58,412 nt of DNA from Bacteroides sp. (lineage in GTDB: Bacteria; Bacteroidota; Bacteroidia; Bacteroidales; Muribaculaceae). The notes under the pieces are model-generated. The model ran no database searches, was not told the DNA's origin, and saw only the letters and a program-made list of their open reading frames with translations. How positions within the stretch are numbered: position 1 is the stretch's first letter; every line of letters starts with the position of its first letter. Below are positions 37,963 through 47,329 of this stretch, piece after piece. A program made the position numbers and the translations under genes. The stretch is taken from contig JAAVCH010000004.1 in assembly GCA_014802425.1 (NCBI GenBank), positions 92,253 to 150,664 of the forward strand, given 5' to 3'.

Positions 37963-38238
37963 AACTTCATTACCTCCACACGAACGGCCTTTCAACTGTC
38001 GCACCCTCATTTCATTGAATACCTTCACGCCCATGAGCTTAACGAAGAGGAAATAGACCATGTCTGTCTTATGGCATTGGGAATGACCGTAGAGGAACTC
38101 GGGTATTTCCTTGACCGGAAATCCATATATCACTACAGCATGGCCCTACGTGCAAAGCTATCGATTCCGGATAATAAAAACATCAACACCACTATCCGAA
38201 AGCTGTTGGATGAAACCGACTCACATACCTCAGCATAG
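37963..38238 (+). pseudogene. LuxR-like helix-turn-helix tail separated from the TPR gene by TAG
   Basis: The 91 codons after the TAG continue in the same frame to a second TAG at 38236. The translated segment includes STRTAFQLSHPHFIEYL and a helix-turn-helix-like part, EEEIDHVCLMALGMTVEELG, then ALRAKLSIPDNKNI, which matches the C-terminal domain of Bacteroidales TPR-helix-turn-helix regulators. It has no start of its own near its beginning. No frameshift or further stop has accumulated, and the strong terminator comes right after its end. Confidence 0.75.
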
Positions 38239-38260
38239 GCAATAAAATCTATAATATTCA

Positions 38261-38293
38261 ACAGGGAGTGCCTTCCGGCACTCCCTGTTTTTT
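38261..38293 (+). terminator. Strong intrinsic terminator of the TPR regulator transcript
   Basis: ACAGGGAGTGCC (38261-38272) and GGCACTCCCTGT (38277-38288) form a perfect 12-bp stem with a TTCC loop, followed by a run of six T. It lies 23 bases after the second TAG, so the natural end of the gene is there, not at the first TAG. Confidence 0.92.
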
Positions 38294-38427
38294 CTCGCTC
38301 ACAATCCCTTTCACATACCTGTCAATAGAATTAAGAGATTTTGGCCTCATTAAGAAACTTGGAAATTAATGTAATAATAACCCACTGATTATAAGCAAAA
38401 TAAATTTCACATTTAAGACTTTTCGAC

Positions 38428-38458
38428 TTGACTAAGAAATTTCATCACACTAATTTTG
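38428..38458 (+). promoter_or_regulatory. Promoter of the 38482 secreted-protein gene
   Basis: TTG at 38428-38430, 20-base spacer, TAATTTTG at 38451-38458. The start codon is at 38482. The rest of 38294-38427 is A+T-rich with nothing recognised. Confidence 0.75.
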
Positions 38459-38481
38459 CAACCAAAAACCAATAATACAAC

Positions 38482-38850
38482 ATGAAAAAGCTCATCTTTT
38501 TACTATCAGTCCTATTAAGTATCTGCTTCAATGTGGACGCGGCAAAACAAGTTGTCAGGACAACTCTGCAAAAGCGTCCTAATTCTGATTCTACAGCTAA
38601 TCGTGTCCCTGCCGAATGTCCCATCCATGTGACCTATGATCCCGACACGCGGGAAATCGAGGTGACTGGAAAGGATGACGACATAATGGAGATTCAGATT
38701 TTCGATAACTGGGGCAACTGGTATTCCTCCACAGCAAGTACACCCTGGACCTATAAGGTCACCGTCAGCTCTTCCAAAATACTGTACGTGCATATCTACG
38801 CCTACGAGTGGGAGGCCGTATCAGACGGCATCGCAATCTCCGGGCAGTAA
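38482..38850 (+). CDS. Small exported protein, possibly DUF3244-like
   Basis: A 122-residue protein with a signal peptide (residues 1-20, cleavage after VDA). The mature part of about 100 residues looks like one beta-sandwich: PIHVTYDPDTREIEVTGKDDD, then MEIQIFDNWGNWYSS and YVHIYAYEWEAVSDGIAI. This recalls small Bacteroidales exported domains such as DUF3244, but I cannot confirm the family. It has its own promoter and opens the export locus; a cargo or surface role is inferred. Confidence 0.7.
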   Translation: MKKLIFLLSVLLSICFNVDAAKQVVRTTLQKRPNSDSTANRVPAECPIHVTYDPDTREIEVTGKDDDIMEIQIFDNWGNWYSSTASTPWTYKVTVSSSKILYVHIYAYEWEAVSDGIAISGQ

Positions 38851-38856
38851 TCCCTG

Positions 38857-38884
38857 ATACATACGCATCAATACATACGCATCA
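38857..38884. repeat. Perfect 14-bp tandem duplication
   Basis: ATACATACGCATCA occurs at 38857-38870 and again directly at 38871-38884. The second copy ends on the first base of the ATG of a short frame (38884). It sits between two genes for exported proteins. Confidence 0.9.
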
Positions 38885-38994
38885 TGAAACTAAACCGCTA
38901 TGTGCATATAATAGGCCAGAATGATCAGTCGTACCGGTACAACGGCCTTAATGCGAAATTCTTCCGTATTCCGGCGGAAATCGGCGAGTTCTAA
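38884..38994 (+). CDS. Possible 36-residue peptide
   Basis: A short frame, MKLNRYVHIIGQND through to EIGEF, directly after the 14-bp duplication. It has no signal peptide and no double-glycine leader, and I recognise no family. It may be a gene remnant or a chance frame. Reported because it lies alone in the 194-bp gap inside the export locus. Confidence 0.25.
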   Translation: MKLNRYVHIIGQNDQSYRYNGLNAKFFRIPAEIGEF

Positions 38995-39044
38995 TTCCAA
39001 TCTCTTAACAGGGATATTATTCAATAATCTTTAATCCCAACATT

Positions 39045-39815
39045 ATGAAAAAAATACTCAATGCCGTATTCCTGATGCTAGTGGGGATACAGATAAGCAT
39101 GGCGGGAGCTCCCGCTCAGCCTGAAAACCTTGAGCTTGGCCTTAAATACCTGATGGTCAACCGACAGGCCTTTACGGGTGCGACTTCCATATTCGAGATG
39201 GAGATAACCGGAATGGAGAATGTCGGCGGCTACGAGGCCTTGGTGGTCAGCGACCTCACTCCGGATGGAGAAATCAAAGCCACGGCCGCCTGTCTGCGGA
39301 CGGAAGGCTCCAAGGTGTACGAGTGGCAGGATGGAGAATGGTTCCTCATCTATGATTTCGGACTTCAGCCCGGTGAGGTCATGGAAGGATTCTATCTTCC
39401 CCAAAAAGACAGGGTCTCATACCGATGCGTATCCATTCAGGAGAATCCCAGATATAACGGACTGAAGACAATTACCCTTGAGGTCAAGGGTCCGAACGAC
39501 GAAGACTTCATCGGCAATGATGAATGGATTATAGGAATCGGCTCCGTCGGAGGAATCCTTTCTCCTGTCTGGGACGACATCCAGTCGAGCGGAATGACTT
39601 TTGTAGAGTGCGTTTCAATTGACGGAGAAGAATTCTTCAATCTGAACACCCTCTCCGTCTGCAACCCGGCCATTGACCGCAACAGCCTCATGACAGAGAC
39701 TGTCATATACGACCTACAGGGGCAGAGAATACATAATTCCACATCCGGTCTTCTACCCGGCATATACATAAAGCAATCGGAAAACGGACTTGAAAAGATT
39801 CGCATCCATCACTAA
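39045..39815 (+). CDS. Exported protein with type IX-like C-terminal tail
   Basis: A 256-residue protein with a signal peptide (residues 1-20, cleavage after SMA). The body has no domain I recognise; VYEWQDGEWFLIYDFGLQPGE recurs in a family of Bacteroidales exported proteins. The last 40 residues (TVIYDLQGQRI, then LLPGIYIKQ and EKIRI) have the form of sorting tails in Prevotella- and Muribaculaceae-type proteins, which direct proteins to the surface. It is probably cargo of the locus. Confidence 0.75.
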   Translation: MKKILNAVFLMLVGIQISMAGAPAQPENLELGLKYLMVNRQAFTGATSIFEMEITGMENVGGYEALVVSDLTPDGEIKATAACLRTEGSKVYEWQDGEWFLIYDFGLQPGEVMEGFYLPQKDRVSYRCVSIQENPRYNGLKTITLEVKGPNDEDFIGNDEWIIGIGSVGGILSPVWDDIQSSGMTFVECVSIDGEEFFNLNTLSVCNPAIDRNSLMTETVIYDLQGQRIHNSTSGLLPGIYIKQSENGLEKIRIHH

Positions 39816-39880
39816 GTCTACATGTATGTCATTTAAGTCACATTCCCACAACATATGATAAGTAGTTGATATTGTCAGGA

Positions 39881-39906
39881 TCCTGCCGCCATACAAAGCG
39901 GCAGGA
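39881..39906 (+). terminator. Hairpin after the 39045 gene
   Basis: TCCTGCCGC (39881-39889) and GCGGCAGGA (39898-39906) pair perfectly around an 8-base loop, 66 bases after the stop. No T-run follows, so termination is only probable. Confidence 0.5.
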
Positions 39907-40016
39907 CTCCTCTGGCCCATATTTCCTTTCCAGACTCTCATTTTCATGAGGGTCTTATACAAAAGTGTTATACTTACAATATCAACCTACGGACAACCTA
40001 TAATCAGTCATAATCC

Positions 40017-42104
40017 ATGAACCATCTGTCACCCATAGTCATATTCTTATCCTCGGGAGCGTTTATTCCGGGGTTCGCCCAGTCCGAGCCGACTGACACC
40101 ATCAAGTCCAAGAACCTCGATGAAGTCGTGGTGGAGGCCAGACAGCAGTCTACTTCCGCCAAAGTATCGAGGTATATTCCGGACAAGCGGGTGAAGAACG
40201 CCGCAACCAACGCCATCGACCTGCTGAAGCGTATGGCCATTCCTCAGCTCAGCACAGCCGTAGGAAGCGACGCGGTCACTACCGCCGCCGGGGAGGAGGT
40301 GAGCTTATTCATCAACTACCTCCCCGCGGCGCAACAGGATATCTACGGCCTGCGCACCACCGATGTGAAAAGCATCGAATACATGGATTTCCCCGACGAC
40401 CCACGGTTCAACGGAGCTCAGCATGTGGTGAACATCATCGTGCAGGAATACGAATTCGGCGGATACACCAAGATTTCCGACGCCCAGTTCGTACTGTCGT
40501 CCACGGGCAACACCGCCGAGGTGTTCTCAAAGTTCGCATACAGGAAGATGGTCTACGACCTCTATGTGAGGTCCCAGACCTACGCCTCCGTCAAGGCCGG
40601 AAACGAATCATACTCCACCTTCAAGCTGCCGCAGGGGGACGCCCGCCGCGACCAGACCTTGGACGGCGATTACAAGTCGTACTATCTCCCGGTAACCTTC
40701 CGGGCGGTCTACAATACACAGAAGATGACCGTCGCGAACACCCTGGGATTCACATTCTCCGACATCTATCAGGCGAAATATGACGGTTCGCTTTCCATAA
40801 CCCCGGCCCACGCCGGCGACAGCTACCGGTCGTACCTGACGCAGCCCGCCGTCTCCCGCAGTCTGGTATGGAACGGAGACTATTTCTTCATCCTGCCCCA
40901 CGCCTGGAGCCTCAAGGTGGCACCGCGCCTATCCTACGACCGCAACAGCCGTTACAGCGACTACCGTACCGACATCCCAGGCTCAGCCCCCATCATCAAC
41001 AATGCGTATGAGGACATCCTGTCGGGATCGCTGCAGCTCTCCTCCAACAAAAAGTTCGGCTCCAGGCACGGCATCGGAATCACGATGAACACCAGCCTCA
41101 TGCGTAACGACATCGATTACAGGGGGAACGCGCCGTATGACTCCAAGTTCGACTCATTCCGCCTGAACCTCCTCCCCTCCTATACCTTTTCACTGCAGAA
41201 CCTGTACTGGCACATAGGAGCCGGATTCGACTGGTTCCACAACACGTCCAACGGCATCACGGAGGACAGGGTCAATCCGTGGGTCAGCACGTCATTGTCC
41301 TACTCCCCCAGCAACAGGCATCAGATAGCCTTCATCCTCAACTACTTCTCCGACGGAGTGGGAGGAGCCGACCGCTCGACCAACATCCTTCAGACCAACG
41401 AGTTCCTGTACCGTACGGGTAATCCCGGCCTTTATCCCGGCAACGGCATCGTGTCCAGGCTGACCTACACCTTCCTCCCGAGCCGGGCCTTCAACATGAG
41501 TGTCTACGGATCCTACAACCTGCAGGAGCATCCCATCACCACGCTGTACCGACTCACTGATGACGGGCAGGCGATACTCACCGTCCCCGAAAACAACGGA
41601 AACGCATCCACCGTGACCGTCGGCGTCAACCTCACATGGCGTCTCCTGAACGGCAGCCTCATCCTCCAGGGCTCTCCCAAGCTGGACTACTACCACCGCA
41701 CCGGGGAGTACCGCTACTCCCATCCGGTGGCTTCGGCCGTCGTACAGGCCTCCTATTACCTCCGCTCGTTCTATTTCGGGGCCTATTACGCCACGCGCAA
41801 CCGCCTCTACCACTTAATGAATGGAGCCGGGAGCTTTTATCCCCAGCAGTACGGGGTTGCCGCAGGATGGGCCAACGAGTCCTGGAACGTGTCGGTGAAC
41901 GCCTCAAACTTCGCCCGAACCTCCTACCTCGCCACCAAGACCCACATGTCAACTCCACTTTTCGAAAGCCTCGACCTTAACTACAGCGGAAACATCCATG
42001 CCGGAATCACCTTCAACGTGATATACACGATCGGCTACGGAAAGAAGATCCAGCGCGGCAACGAGGTCGGTGCCCAGACGGGTGGAGCATCGGCAATCCT
42101 CTGA
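40017..42104 (+). CDS. Outer-membrane beta-barrel protein (TonB-receptor-like)
   Basis: A 695-residue protein with a signal peptide (residues 1-22), a TonB-box-like LDEVVVEAR, a short plug-like region (about 45-150) and a long barrel. It ends in GGASAIL, where classical receptors end in an aromatic residue. This class of barrel often stands beside C39 peptidase exporters in Bacteroidales and may form the outer-membrane exit. The last 26 bases of the gene region (42081-42106) reappear, with two changes, at the end of the hlyD remnant (45470-45495). Confidence 0.85.
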   Translation: MNHLSPIVIFLSSGAFIPGFAQSEPTDTIKSKNLDEVVVEARQQSTSAKVSRYIPDKRVKNAATNAIDLLKRMAIPQLSTAVGSDAVTTAAGEEVSLFINYLPAAQQDIYGLRTTDVKSIEYMDFPDDPRFNGAQHVVNIIVQEYEFGGYTKISDAQFVLSSTGNTAEVFSKFAYRKMVYDLYVRSQTYASVKAGNESYSTFKLPQGDARRDQTLDGDYKSYYLPVTFRAVYNTQKMTVANTLGFTFSDIYQAKYDGSLSITPAHAGDSYRSYLTQPAVSRSLVWNGDYFFILPHAWSLKVAPRLSYDRNSRYSDYRTDIPGSAPIINNAYEDILSGSLQLSSNKKFGSRHGIGITMNTSLMRNDIDYRGNAPYDSKFDSFRLNLLPSYTFSLQNLYWHIGAGFDWFHNTSNGITEDRVNPWVSTSLSYSPSNRHQIAFILNYFSDGVGGADRSTNILQTNEFLYRTGNPGLYPGNGIVSRLTYTFLPSRAFNMSVYGSYNLQEHPITTLYRLTDDGQAILTVPENNGNASTVTVGVNLTWRLLNGSLILQGSPKLDYYHRTGEYRYSHPVASAVVQASYYLRSFYFGAYYATRNRLYHLMNGAGSFYPQQYGVAAGWANESWNVSVNASNFARTSYLATKTHMSTPLFESLDLNYSGNIHAGITFNVIYTIGYGKKIQRGNEVGAQTGGASAIL

Positions 42105-42230
42105 TGTACGCGGGACGCGTCAGGATGACCTGTACTCCTGCATGATGCCTACGTATGTCACACCGTCCTACCGACTCAATACCGTCAGGTACATAACTAA
42201 ATGACACCCAACACAATCAAATTCATGCTT

Positions 42231-42698
42231 ATGCGAAAACTACTTTTCTGTGCCATCGCGTTGGCAGGCACCCTCACGATGGGGGCATAGAGCATCTACT
42301 CGGTGGATCAGCTCAAGAAAACCGTTCCCTTAAAGGTACCTACCATGGGAGAGATGACCGAAGTCATCCCGCCGACAGGCGTCATCAATATTAGATTCTG
42401 TTTCGGTGACATGCGTCAGTCCGAATTCAACACCTTCAAGGAGAACGCCACCATCTTGAAGTACGCGCAGATGTTCGCCATAGCGATCAAGGGGGAGACA
42501 ATCTTCACATCTTCCCTACTGGCCTATAATGCCGGCCTCGGTCTGGACTGGGTATTCTTTACCGATTCGGATTTAGAAGGTGTGACTCTGCACTTCACCA
42601 ATGAGGATCTGAAAGTCGCCTTGACTGGCAACTCTCAACTCATAAAGGATTACGTTGAGAAAACATATGGATTCCATGACTGGGATATCATAGGCTAA
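42231..42698 (+). pseudogene. Exported protein gene interrupted by TAG after the signal peptide
   Basis: From ATG 42231 the frame encodes a signal peptide ending LTMGA, then TAG at 42288-42290 (codon 20), then stays open for 135 codons to TAA... at 42698. The mature part begins SIYSVDQLKKTVPLKV and has no family I recognise. A signal peptidase site A-Q-S would be restored if the TAG were CAG, a single transition. A GTG at 42303 could start a shortened protein without a signal. Read as a recent nonsense mutation, or a read-through codon. Confidence 0.7.
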
Positions 42699-43031
42699 TC
42701 CAATTTAATCGTCCTAATATTTATTTGAATTATCTTATCTTCGCATATCCGTAGTTACCAATAGCTATCAATGTTAATATTAAATATTACACATTGCAAT
42801 TTTGTCAAAATTGGTGAGATAATCAAAAAATATCACAGGAGTAGATAATTGCCCGATTGTATTTGCGTGAACTCGGAATAGAAGAATAATGACATAATAT
42901 TCTCCATCATAAATTCCTGACTGAAATGAGGGTATAACTACGGGTGACATCCTCCGACAATGTGGAGAAGCGTCCTCTTCTATTATAATTGCCCCTCTAT
43001 TATAATTTTGTAATTAACCTTTGTGTTTCTC
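42699..43031. other. A+T-rich leader region of the ABC exporter
   Basis: About 330 bp of low G+C with no supportable gene. No short frame with a double-glycine leader, as expected of a C39 substrate, was found. Just before the exporter there is a pair of CTATTATAATT repeats (42980-42990, 42997-43007), spaced 17 bases, and AACCTTTG (43016-43023, one mismatch to TAnnTTTG) only 8 bases before the ATG at 43032. Confidence 0.55.
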
Positions 43032-45278
43032 ATGAGGATGGCAGGTTTGATCGACCGGCTGAAGGAGCGGCTGAGGCTGTTTCCGTGGATCCGCCAACGG
43101 GATTCGATGCAGTGCGGCGTGACGGCGCTGGCCATCGTCATGCGCCATTACGGCGGAAGGCTGCCGCTGTTCACGCTTGAGGAGAAAGTCGGAGCAGGGA
43201 AGACGGGGGTGTCCATGCTCGCCTTATCCGAGGCGGCCAGGGAGATAGGGTTCGAGACGATGAGCGTGCGCACTTCGGTGGAGCGTCTGCGAGAGGCTCC
43301 GCTCCCGGCCATACTGCACTGGAACCAGAACCACTATACGGTGCTCTACCGCATATCGCGGGGCGGAACAAGGTTCCATATATCCGACCCGGCGAAGGGT
43401 AGGGTGACGCTTACGGAGGAGGAATTCCGAAAGGGATGGTGCTCCACTACTGTTGAAGGCACTCCCAAGGGAGTGGCCCTCCTGCTGCAGCCCGGCGAGG
43501 AGTTCGACGCCCTCGCACGCCCTGAAGGGCAACCCGAAGGGGGGTCGCTGCGCCGCGATTTCCGCCTCATCACCTCCTACCTGCACGCTTACCGCGGCTA
43601 TTTCCTCCAGATAGGGTTCGGCCTGATACTGGGGTGCCTCCTGCAGCTCTGCATGCCTTTCCTGACTCAGGGCATCGTGGACGTGGGCATACGTCAGGCG
43701 AGGATGTCGGTGATATGGCTCATCGTCATCGGGGAAATCGTGATCATTACCGGGCGCACGGCCTCCGACTTCATCCGCCGGTGGCTCGTGCTCCACATAT
43801 CGATGCGCATCAACATCTCGCTCGTCAGCGACTTCATCATACGCCTGCTATCGCTGCCGATGGTATTCTTCGACGGGCGCCTCATGGGGGACCTCCAGCG
43901 GCGCATCGCCGACCATTCGCGCATTCAGTCGTTCCTTACGGGGCAGACGCTCAACATCACGTTCGCCGCCATGACGCTTGTGGTGTTCACTTTCGTACTG
44001 GCGTGGTACGACGCCACGATACTGCTCGTGTTCCTCGCCTTCGCCGTGGCCTACACGGCATGGATAATGGCGTTCCTTTCAAGGAGGAGGGTGCTGGACT
44101 ACGATGTCTTCGCCGCCCAGGGGGCCGAGAGCAGCAATACCTATCAGCTGCTCTCGGCCATGCAGGAGATAAAGCTCCAGGACGCCGAGCGGCGCCACCG
44201 CTGGAAATGGGAAGACACGCAGGCCGACCTCTTCGAGACAAGCCTCAAGGCCCAGAAGCTGCAGCAGACCCAGGAGGCCGGCGCCATATTCATCAACGAG
44301 ATGAAGAACGTGGTGATAACCGTCATAGCCGCCTCGGCAGTGATCAAGGGCACGATGACGCTCGGCCAGATGATGGCCATGCAGTTCATAGTCGGGCAGC
44401 TCAACGGGCCGGTGGAGCAGCTGATGGCGTTCGTGATGTCGTTCCAGGACCTGCGCCTCTCCCTGGAGCGCATCAACGAGATCCATGACGCCCGCCCCGA
44501 GGAGGACGCCTCGCGCGGTCCCCTCCCCTGCCGGGGAGCCGGAAGCATCAGGGTGAGGGACCTGACATTCCGCTACGTGAAGCATTCGCCCCACCCGGTG
44601 CTCGACGGAATCGACGCCGTCTTCCCCGCCGGAAAGACCACCGCCGTAGTCGGCTCGTCGGGAAGCGGGAAGACCACGCTGCTGAAGCTCCTGCTGGGTT
44701 ACTATGAGCCGGAGCGGGGCGCGGTGGAGGTGGACGGCGTGCCGCTTGACGGAATCTCGCTGAGGGAGTGGCGCCGCGCCTGCGGGACGGTGATGCAGGA
44801 CGGCTACATCTTCTCGGAGTCGATAGCCGACAACATCGCCGCCGACGACGCCCCCAACGACATGGAGCGCATACGCGAGGCGGCGCGGGTGGCCTGCATC
44901 CTCGACCACGTGGAGCGTCTGCCGCTCGGATTCGACACCGTCATCGGGCGTGAGGGGAACGGCCTCAGCCAGGGGCAGAAGCAGCGCATCCTCATCGCCA
45001 GGGCCGTCTACCGCAATCCCAGGTTCTTCTTCCTCGACGAGGCCACCAACTCGCTCGACGCCACGACAGAAAGGTGCATCGTGGAGAATCTCCGGGAGTT
45101 CCTGCGCGACCGCACGTCGGTCATCATAGCCCATCGGCTCTCGACAGCCCGCGACGCCGACAACATAATCGTCATGGACGGAGGCCGCATAGTGGAACAG
45201 GGCACCCATGAACAGCTCACCGCACTGCGCGGCCATTATTACCGCCTCGTCAGAAACCAGCTTGAACTCGGATCATGA
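43032..45278 (+). CDS. Peptidase C39 ABC exporter (bacteriocin/peptide type)
   Basis: A 748-residue exporter that cuts a leader from its substrate and pumps it across the inner membrane. Residues 1-135 are the C39 peptidase with Cys28 (MQCGVTAL), His101 (NQNHYTVLY) and Asp119 (HISDPAKG). Residues about 165-450 hold six membrane helices. The ATPase domain has Walker A VVGSSGSGKTT, signature LSQGQKQR, Walker B RFFFLDEATNS and the IIAHRL switch. Every catalytic residue is kept. The next frame overlaps its stop (ATGA) and is the hlyD remnant, so the partner adaptor is lost here. The ATG at 43032 is chosen. Confidence 0.95.
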   Translation: MRMAGLIDRLKERLRLFPWIRQRDSMQCGVTALAIVMRHYGGRLPLFTLEEKVGAGKTGVSMLALSEAAREIGFETMSVRTSVERLREAPLPAILHWNQNHYTVLYRISRGGTRFHISDPAKGRVTLTEEEFRKGWCSTTVEGTPKGVALLLQPGEEFDALARPEGQPEGGSLRRDFRLITSYLHAYRGYFLQIGFGLILGCLLQLCMPFLTQGIVDVGIRQARMSVIWLIVIGEIVIITGRTASDFIRRWLVLHISMRINISLVSDFIIRLLSLPMVFFDGRLMGDLQRRIADHSRIQSFLTGQTLNITFAAMTLVVFTFVLAWYDATILLVFLAFAVAYTAWIMAFLSRRRVLDYDVFAAQGAESSNTYQLLSAMQEIKLQDAERRHRWKWEDTQADLFETSLKAQKLQQTQEAGAIFINEMKNVVITVIAASAVIKGTMTLGQMMAMQFIVGQLNGPVEQLMAFVMSFQDLRLSLERINEIHDARPEEDASRGPLPCRGAGSIRVRDLTFRYVKHSPHPVLDGIDAVFPAGKTTAVVGSSGSGKTTLLKLLLGYYEPERGAVEVDGVPLDGISLREWRRACGTVMQDGYIFSESIADNIAADDAPNDMERIREAARVACILDHVERLPLGFDTVIGREGNGLSQGQKQRILIARAVYRNPRFFFLDEATNSLDATTERCIVENLREFLRDRTSVIIAHRLSTARDADNIIVMDGGRIVEQGTHEQLTALRGHYYRLVRNQLELGS

Positions 45279-45493
45279 AACACTCCCCCACCACGGGCGC
45301 CTCCCGCCACGGCGCCACAGCCTCCGCCGGAAACACACCGCCCCCTCCGGAACGCTCTCCGAAAATGCGCCGGCTGCTCGACTCGCGCCCGTCATGGGCG
45401 ATACGCCACGGAAGCCTCGCGCTGCTGCTGCTCTTCGCAGCCATCGCCGCCATCACCGCCATCGCCGCCGGTGGAGCGTCTGCAATCCTCTGA
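45275..45493 (+). pseudogene. Truncated HlyD-type adaptor fused to an outer-membrane barrel tail
   Basis: A 72-codon frame whose start overlaps the exporter stop. Residues 27-64 have the beginning of a Bacteroidales HlyD-family adaptor: ERSPKMRRLLDSRPSWAIRHGS, in part, followed by one membrane helix. There the gene stops being hlyD and ends GGASAIL, the same ending as the outer-membrane barrel at 40017-42104, with 24 of 26 bases identical between 45470-45495 and 42081-42106. A deletion joining hlyD to a second barrel gene is the simplest reading. The periplasmic body of the adaptor is gone. Confidence 0.75.
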
Positions 45494-45562
45494 TGCGGGC
45501 GGATTTTAAGCGGGATGCGATTTTTTCGCGCCGGGCAGACGGGGAGTCTAAGATTTTTTGAG

Positions 45563-47308
<1,746 letters not shown>

Positions 47309-47329
47309 CTCAAACGCATCACCCTGTAA

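Noticed and set aside
36583..42698. General reassignment of TAG to an amino acid in this genome
   Set aside because: dtd ends in TAG at its normal C-terminus, and the TPR frame itself ends in TAG before a terminator, so TAG is used as a stop here. Only local read-through remains possible.
42699..43031. A double-glycine leader peptide gene before the C39 exporter
   Set aside because: All short frames were read; none has a GG or GA leader followed by a plausible peptide.
42081..45495. Insertion sequence or transposon explaining the repeated GGASAIL tails
   Set aside because: No terminal inverted repeats, target duplication or transposase; the 26-bp match fits a gene-end homology from a paralogous barrel gene.
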